From Acanthochlamys bracteata (taxonomy: Eukaryota > Streptophyta > Magnoliopsida > Pandanales > Velloziaceae): 64,000 nt of DNA. The stretch lies in assembly GCA_019914995.1 (NCBI GenBank), contig CM034133.1, positions 5,518,001-5,582,000 of the forward strand, read 5' to 3'. Shown piece after piece: positions 58,301 through 64,000 of the stretch. The notes under the pieces are model-generated. The model saw only the letters and a program-made list of their open reading frames with translations, did no database searches and had not been told where the DNA came from. A program made the translations under genes and the position numbers. The first letter of the stretch is position 1, and the number at the start of each line of letters is the position of its first letter.

Positions 58301-59275
58301 CACTAGAAAACAAACAAGTCGATGTTATGTAGAATAGCGACCGAAAGTGCAGATTGTTGCTATTACTTAAGGAAATAGAATTCGATAGAAGACGACTGAT
58401 CGCTATTGCTTAGAGCGACCAGTCCACTACCAATGGCTGTTGCTTAGTCGCTAATCTTGTAGTAATATTGATTGATTACAGTAGTCGGTCTCTATTACAG
58501 TAGAAATAACAATTTACAGTAATTAATATGATCTTTTATAATAAAATTTAAATCGTTCGATATGATTTAACTTTTTCATATAACATATCGACAACGTTTA
58601 GATCATTTGGATGATAGTTTTAATCCATCACAATAAATGATTGATAAATGTATACGATTTTATAATTTTAGTACTAAATTATATCCAAATCTAATAAAAT
58701 TTTGTGTGAATAATAATTTTATAGTATGGGATATATCCACTAGTTTAAATCACCATTTTATTCTTGCACTTTATGAGCTAGCAATAATATACCAACTTAG
58801 TTAGTAAGAATGATACTTATATTCTTATATTATACTACTTAAGCAAACTATATATCTCATTTTGTATTTCAAATAGATTATCTAAACTGTTTGATATATT
58901 CAACACTACAATATTATTGTTCCTACAAAATTTTATTATAATTTAGTGTGATAGAACGACAACCATCATCCAAAGATCTAACACTTCGTCGTTATATTAT
59001 ATAAAAATTTTAGTCATATTTAACTATTTAGCTTTTATTAAATAATTTTTTATTAATTTATATAAATTATTATTTTCTAAAGTAATAGAGACTAACTTTA
59101 TGTTGGTCCCTATTACTAGCACCACAACGACCATTTAGGCTAAATTTAGTCGTTATTATGTTAATTTAATAGCAATTACTGGTCGTTAATGTACGAGATA
59201 TTACTGACCAATAACTAATCCGTTGCTACTGAGGCCAACAGCCATTGTCTTGGTGACGGTCACTATTGTTTAAAG
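58301..59275. mobile_element. decayed CACTA-family element related to 32767-35781
   Basis: Starts CACTAGAAAACAAACAAGTC, a CACTA-like end, followed by TAGCGACCG, TCGCTATTGC and TTAGAGCGACCAGTCC subterminal words. The body at 58600-58800 aligns with 33210-33420 (both include AATGATTGAT then a GTATACGATTT core). More GACC/TCGCTA-type words lie at 59085-59265. The right terminus is missing or too mutated to place, and no transposase is present. Confidence 0.7.
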
Positions 59276-60380
59276 TATTAGCCATCATGCTTCGGTTTAG
59301 TCACAAAGGCTTATATAAGATGGTTCAAACCGAACCAGTCTTATTTTTTTCTTTTTCCCAAATCCAACTAGCGCTCTCCACCTCTCCGCATCCTACTAAT
59401 GCATATCGTTCTAGGGGTGGCAAATTTGGATTGGTGGCTAAGTTTCAGATTAACCCATTTAATAATCGCATCAAATTTCGTTCAACACTAACAGAATTCA
59501 AAATTTTATACAGATCAAAACTATTAATTATAACCCAACTTATTTAATACCAGATCAAATATCAACCTATTTAATAAATAAAAAAAAATTTCATTTTAAT
59601 CATGAGTTTAATCATAAAATCATTATTTTGATTAAAGGGTGGATTGCTAAATGGGGCAGACCCTAATAATCTTCAACTTGAAATTATAAGAAAGTAGAAG
59701 ATCCTATAATCTTCAACTTGAAACTATAAGATGTTGTAGCAAAGTGCAAACAACAATATCTAAGCTAATTTAGCATTGGATTTTTAAATTTAACAATTTT
59801 AATGCTACACAAACTGCCATCATTTTGTAAACACTTGCAAACATAATCGAAGTATGTTGGCCATGATAAAGCTTTCGTGTGCTATAGCTCATTAGTTTTT
59901 CCTGGTGATGTGAATAGAATTTGCTTTACTCAATTCTGTATAATTTATTCAGTAGAGACAATGTCATCTAGGACTGGTAGCTTCTATATAATTATGTATG
60001 CCTCTCGTAGTCATTGCCAAATCCCTCAAATACTCATATTGTACACTTTTTCTTCTTTTGTCTGTTGAAGCATAAAAAAGTTAAAAAGAGAAACAGAAAG
60101 GAAGACTAATTGTAACAAACTCTTTTAATAATGACAAATGTAATACATAACTACTAACAAAAGGGGAAAAACATATTCCTTATATAACACATTTTTCTTT
60201 CATATAGAACAATTTCAATAAAATAATATTTTGTGTAATGATTTTAATATAACAAATATATTTTAAATTAATTTAGTAACTAATAAATGAATTACATAAT
60301 TAGAAAAGAAAGAGTTATATTTTAAAAAATTTATAAAATTTCAAAGTAAGTAATGATATATTAATTTTGATTTGATTTAA
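59276..60380. other. no gene identified
   Basis: Low-complexity and AT-rich sequence. A repeated CCTATAATCTTCAACTTGAA (about 59702) and its variant about 40 bp upstream form a small tandem duplication. ORFs at 59266 and 59877 lack recognisable domains. Confidence 0.4.
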
Positions 60381-60399
60381 AAAAAAAAACTAAGTACCT

Positions 60400-61046
60400 C
60401 CTTCTTCTCTCCACCTCCTCCCAAGGTTCATTCCTTTCTCATGCTTTCCTCCTCTTCCCGCCAATCCAACCCAACAACCTATCCTTTCCTTCTTTCTTTC
60501 TCTTTTTTCTCGATCTCATCGATCAATCGAACGAGATCTCTTTTTCTATTCCTCTTCATTTTTATGGTATCTTTTTTCTCTAGCTGAAATTTACAGAAAA
60601 TTTGTAGAAAACTTAGTATCTTGTTCTTTTGTATAATTCTCTAAGAAAAATTTATTTTTTTATTAAATTTTTTAGTTTTTCATTTACTAGCTTCTTCTGA
60701 TAAGCAAATTCATATGAAACTTCGTCAGATATGTATAAAATTGTTCGATTTATCGAAGGATAATTTTTGCTGTGGTTTTTGCCTAAATTAAAAGTAACAA
60801 AAATGTCTTGATAAAGTTGTAATTTTGATAAAGTGAAGCTAAGATTTTGAATCCAACGTCATCTCCTTCACTATCTCCACAATCATCATCGTCGTCATCA
60901 TCTTTGCCACCACCACCACCTTCACCTTTATTCATCAAGCATTCCCAAAAATTTTTAGCTTCCAATTCTCCGGCAAACTCATCGCTTGCCGAGCTAAATA
61001 ACGAAGCCAGGTCGACATCCGAACCCATTGTCGAACCTAGCGTCTA
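60400..61046 (+). other. possible gene 5' end: pyrimidine leader and Ser/Pro-rich ORF
   Basis: 60400-60530 is C/T-rich like a plant 5' UTR. A 66-codon ORF at 60847 (MNPTSSPSLSPQSSSSSSSL then PPPPPSPLFIKHSQKF) ends at 61045 in SEPIVEPSV. The tract is low complexity, no downstream exon is visible and I do not recognise it. Coding status is doubtful. Confidence 0.25.
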
Positions 61047-61114
61047 GCAGCTTTAGAACAATAGTATGTGAACATGTGTAACACCGAAATATTTAATGAC
61101 TTATTTGAGTTAGT

Positions 61115-61510
61115 CGAGTAATATATGGGAATAGAGGCACCCTAACTCTTAGAAAAACAATGGGACACCCGCCACTTAGAATGCTCCAAATTAATCTTTA
61201 CTGCTGAATATGAAAAATTATGAATGAGGATCTATGTGATAAAATTTTATATCAAGCGGACAACAAATTGACCTCCATTCGATCTTTTGATCAAAAGGCA
61301 ATATACACGTTTTTTTGTTTTCGTTTTTTGTCATCTTGATCAAAATGGTGGGTGAAGGTCGATTCATAATTTGACTGAGATAAAATCTTATCATAAAAAT
61401 TTCGACCAATATTTCTTCATATCCCATAGTGGGATTGAGTTTGTAACATTTGAAGTGTGGGGTACCCCATGAGTGCCTCTAAGAGTGCGGATGCTACTAT
61501 CTCCATCTTA
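61115..61510. mobile_element. fold-back MITE copy G, distant from the cluster
   Basis: Ends GGGAATAGAGGCACCCTAAC and GAGTGCCTCTAAGAGTGC / ACTATCTCCATC resemble copy B. Arms TCTTTACTGCTGAATATGAA and TTCATATCCCATAGTGGGAT pair. The centre includes GATCAAAAGGCAATATACAC / TTGTCATCTTGATCAAAAT. About 395 bp. Confidence 0.7.
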
Positions 61511-62348
61511 TATATTTGCATACTATTAACTATACTGTTTGCATGTACTATTAGAATGATTGGTAGGTTCAATCAGTCGTACGAAATAAGGTTTGGCCGA
61601 AGGATTAATTGAGGAGGCATACGTTGTGAAAAAATGCTTGGATTCCTACTCAGTGTATTTAAATGGAGAAAATAATATTTTGAATAAAAAAGAGAAATAA
61701 AGATACGTACGACACGTCTTTAGACTCTATTTCTATATTTTTTAAGAGAGTTTACCTGATCAGATTATTACAATTTGGCAATCAAAATTAGAATAATTTT
61801 CAAATTCTATTTGGTTTGTGCTCAACAACTTTCATGAAATGGACCAATGAGGACTATATTGTACTAATTAAGATATTTTTGAAATATTAATATTACAATG
61901 ATGACTTATGGTTAACATGTGCAATAGGGAGCATGAAAATTTGATGCGAATGGAGAATGCATTCATTTATTAACTGAGGCACAGAAAAATAATTTTCAGA
62001 ATAGTTTAATCACACTTAGCTACTTATCACTTAAATAAATACAATTTTCACTGTATACTCCTTTTATAATTTTTAAAATTTTAGTTTTATATTAGTTTTA
62101 GATAAGACGCGAGAATTTGAATGCCGTAGCGTAAAAATACGTGTGCATTTGGACCAAAGCGTTGTGTGATAAAATACACAAAATGATCTATTATTTTCTA
62201 TGGTGTTTTTCATAAGATTATAGAGTTATCATACATTGAAACTCATTGAGTATATCTATTCAAATGCGAATGGTTTATTGTTTAGTAGATATGACAAATA
62301 CGGATATATGATGAGTTCATTAATATTAATATTACTAAGAGATGCTAT
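61511..62348. other. no gene identified
   Basis: AT-rich sequence leading into the CACTA protein remnant. 62200-62340 may be part of the same ancestral element, but no motif is readable. Confidence 0.35.
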
Positions 62349-62555
62349 GTGAATGATTCATATATTCTTACAAGTCAAGATGTGCATGTATATTACATAC
62401 CTGACAATGTGATAGATAAGAATTGGAGAGTGGTGCAAAGGGCTACACAACGTGATCTATTTGATCCATCACTGTTTCATGGAATAAAGAACCAACATCA
62501 AATGATGTCAATATTGAAGATGATGTATATCGATAAGCTGGATAGTCAAATATAA
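62349..62555 (+). pseudogene. CACTA transposon protein remnant (DUF4216-like)
   Basis: MNDSYILTSQDVHVYYIPDN then VIDKNWRVVQRATQRDLFD resembles the DUF4216 segment of plant CACTA (En/Spm) transposase proteins, in which a short V-Y-Y, D-x-x-W and R-D-L-x-D pattern occurs. Only about 68 codons survive. The following ORF (62555-62743) shows no family. Possibly the last trace of an autonomous CACTA element. Confidence 0.5.
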
Positions 62556-62749
62556 TGGTTGAACTTACATGTGTAGAGATTTATTCTCAAGTTAAGAATG
62601 ACATAAATTGGGAGGTATTTGAACGATGTAATGAAGAAGGAAGCCTACACATAGATGGTATTAGTGAAAATGATTTAAGTTATACAATTTGTTTTATTTC
62701 ATTTTGCATTTTGTTTAAAGATCAGTTATCAATTTATATTTAAGTTATA

Positions 62750-63640
62750 TGCTAAGCAAAATGTATGTGTTCATACATTGATAATATTTGATCTAATTAT
62801 CTTAGTTTTTGTTATAGTCATTAGCGTTTAAAGATGGTTCTTGGTTGTACATCGAGATCTCGTGCACTCTTTAGCACGCCTTATGTCTCAACTCCTCCGA
62901 GCTTCGATACTGTTCACTCTTTACCACTTACATCTTTGGGTGATAGTTCAGGACTCCTACAGATATGCTAGTTGACAGTAGCTGTAAGTTAATTTTAGCT
63001 TAATATTTAAATTTATACAAAATTAATATATATTTAAGATCTTTGCGCTATATATAGGATTTATCTACCAAGACACGCAACATAGACGTGGAGTCGGCCA
63101 CACAACTGCATTACATAGTTATACTAAGAGAGAAGTAAAGTCACATGTATAATTTAACGCAGATACCCGTTGGTTTGAAGTCGGAGTGGCTTTCAAGAGA
63201 GTATGAAATATTCATGCGCTGTCATGCTCTTATAGACGTTGAAGGATGGACATCATTAGAGAAGAATAGACCAAAAGTCAATTAGATGATACAAGCCACC
63301 TAGCAGTATTTTGATAGTATCTCACAAAAAGTCATTTATATATTACTATTTACTAGCTAAAATTTATATTTTATTTCTATAAAGAATATTTTTTAAATAT
63401 ATTTGCAAGTTCTGTTGGGAGGTGGTAGTGGCACAAAGCAGGAAAGCACTCATACAAGAGATGGAGAAATAGAGCACACGGACATTGCAAGAAAATGAGA
63501 CATCACAAGGATCACCAAGAGATTTTTTTGAGAATGGTAAGACTTTCTGAGCGAGTTAGTCTTTTGCGATGTACTTGATGGTCCTAAATTTAAGATGAGT
63601 GGAAGTTTAAGATGAATATTCACTTATAAATGCTGAGTGA
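62750..63640. other. decayed repeat DNA, no gene
   Basis: Short coding-like phrases (for example around 63080 and 63440) are separated by stops and do not form a recognisable domain. They may belong to the CACTA remnant upstream. Confidence 0.35.
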
Positions 63641-63659
63641 ATTTACAAGTGTGGAGTTC

Positions 63660-64000
63660 TCTTGAAGCATCATCAATAATCAGTACAGGGACGATCTATC
63701 TAAGAAGTGGCAGAAACCTTCTACAGTACAATCCCTAACAACAATCTCCCTGTCACAGATCCTTGTTGCAAGTATCGTAGCAGTACACAGTCAAAACATA
63801 TCATAATGTTCTTAGGAGTTCGAACTGCTGCTGTCTTAGTCTTCCTCCTGATCTGTCTAAATGCAAAAGCTAGCTTCTAACTGTGAAAAGAAAGAGCCAA
63901 TTGTTGCTCTTCTTCTTCAAAGTCTAGCAAGACTTCTCTAGCATCACCTACATAGCCTGCTAACTTCAACTTGTCCATTAGCTCCTCAAGCATCAAGCAA
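63660..64000 (-). pseudogene. DYW-type PPR protein, C-terminal fragment, continues past window
   Basis: On the minus strand from the window end: MLEELMDKLKLAGYVGDARE then VLLDFEEEEQQLALSFHS, a stop where Glu is usual, KLAFAFRQIRRKTKT, AAVRTPKNIMICFDC, then frame-shifted RDCTVEGFCHF. This is the E+/DYW segment of a plant PLS-DYW PPR protein, an organellar C-to-U RNA editing factor. The HSE zinc/catalytic box is broken (HS then stop) and the C-terminal DYW tripeptide is not readable, so it is a pseudogene at least at this end. Confidence 0.75.

Noticed and set aside
60783..61028. Minus-strand ORF with a GGGGKDDDDDDD tract
   Set aside because: It is the reverse of the Ser/Pro-rich simple sequence; low complexity only.
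1..64000. CRISPR arrays, bacterial operons, tRNA or rRNA genes
   Set aside because: No regularly spaced direct repeats with unique spacers, no ribosomal sequence and no clover-leaf candidate were found; the tRNA-like words are retrotransposon primer sites.

Overview
The window reads as repeat-dense nuclear DNA of a flowering plant. It is AT-rich, and almost all recognisable coding sequence belongs to LTR retrotransposons (Ty1-copia, Ty3-gypsy, Athila-like) or to CACTA, PIF/Harbinger and MITE DNA elements, with spliced plant gene pieces between them. I cannot name the species. There are no prokaryotic features, no convincing tRNA or rRNA genes, and only one host gene that looks intact.

Layout. 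1-3526: left-truncated copia remnant (integrase, RT, RNase H) with a probable 3' LTR. 4208-12135: an older copia element bounded by two diverged LTRs; its internal region may hold a further insertion (6092-8227). 13444-20110: a complete Athila-like gypsy element on the minus strand, with paired ~1.4-kb LTRs, CATCT target duplication, tRNA-Asp primer site and gag, but no pol. 21106-23965: a cluster of palindromic fold-back MITEs next to (TA)n/(CA)n tracts; one more copy lies at 61115-61510. 24866-31672: a solo LTR of the Athila-like family (duplication AGTAA), split by a chromovirus-like gypsy element at 26114-31644 (duplication GAGAT).

32767-35781: a CACTA element (TAG duplication, TAGCGACC-type subterminal repeats) carrying two exons of a plastid ADP-glucose pyrophosphorylase large-subunit gene and a GC-rich segment. 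36481-38582: a three-exon P-class PPR gene, the only apparently functional gene, followed by a probably spliced 3' UTR. 40753-46783: a second gypsy element on the minus strand, related to the first, with a Tourist-like MITE in gag. 49186-50375: about six tandem ~200-bp units upstream of a decayed PIF/Harbinger transposase (50840-52073) and its Myb/SANT partner (52290-52500). 53278-53609: two in-phase exons of an unrecognised gene. 53780-57960: AT-rich MITE debris. 58301-59275: a second CACTA-type subterminal block. 62349-62555: a CACTA protein remnant. 63660-64000: the 3' end of a DYW-type PPR pseudogene on the minus strand, running off the window.

The pieces do not form a pathway. Nesting gives a relative chronology: tandem repeat, then Athila-like LTR, then gypsy insertion. 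The points most worth following are the gene-capturing CACTA element, the PPR gene with unusual ends, the fold-back MITE family and the repeat array beside the Harbinger transposase. I found no clear evidence of a wholly new biological system.
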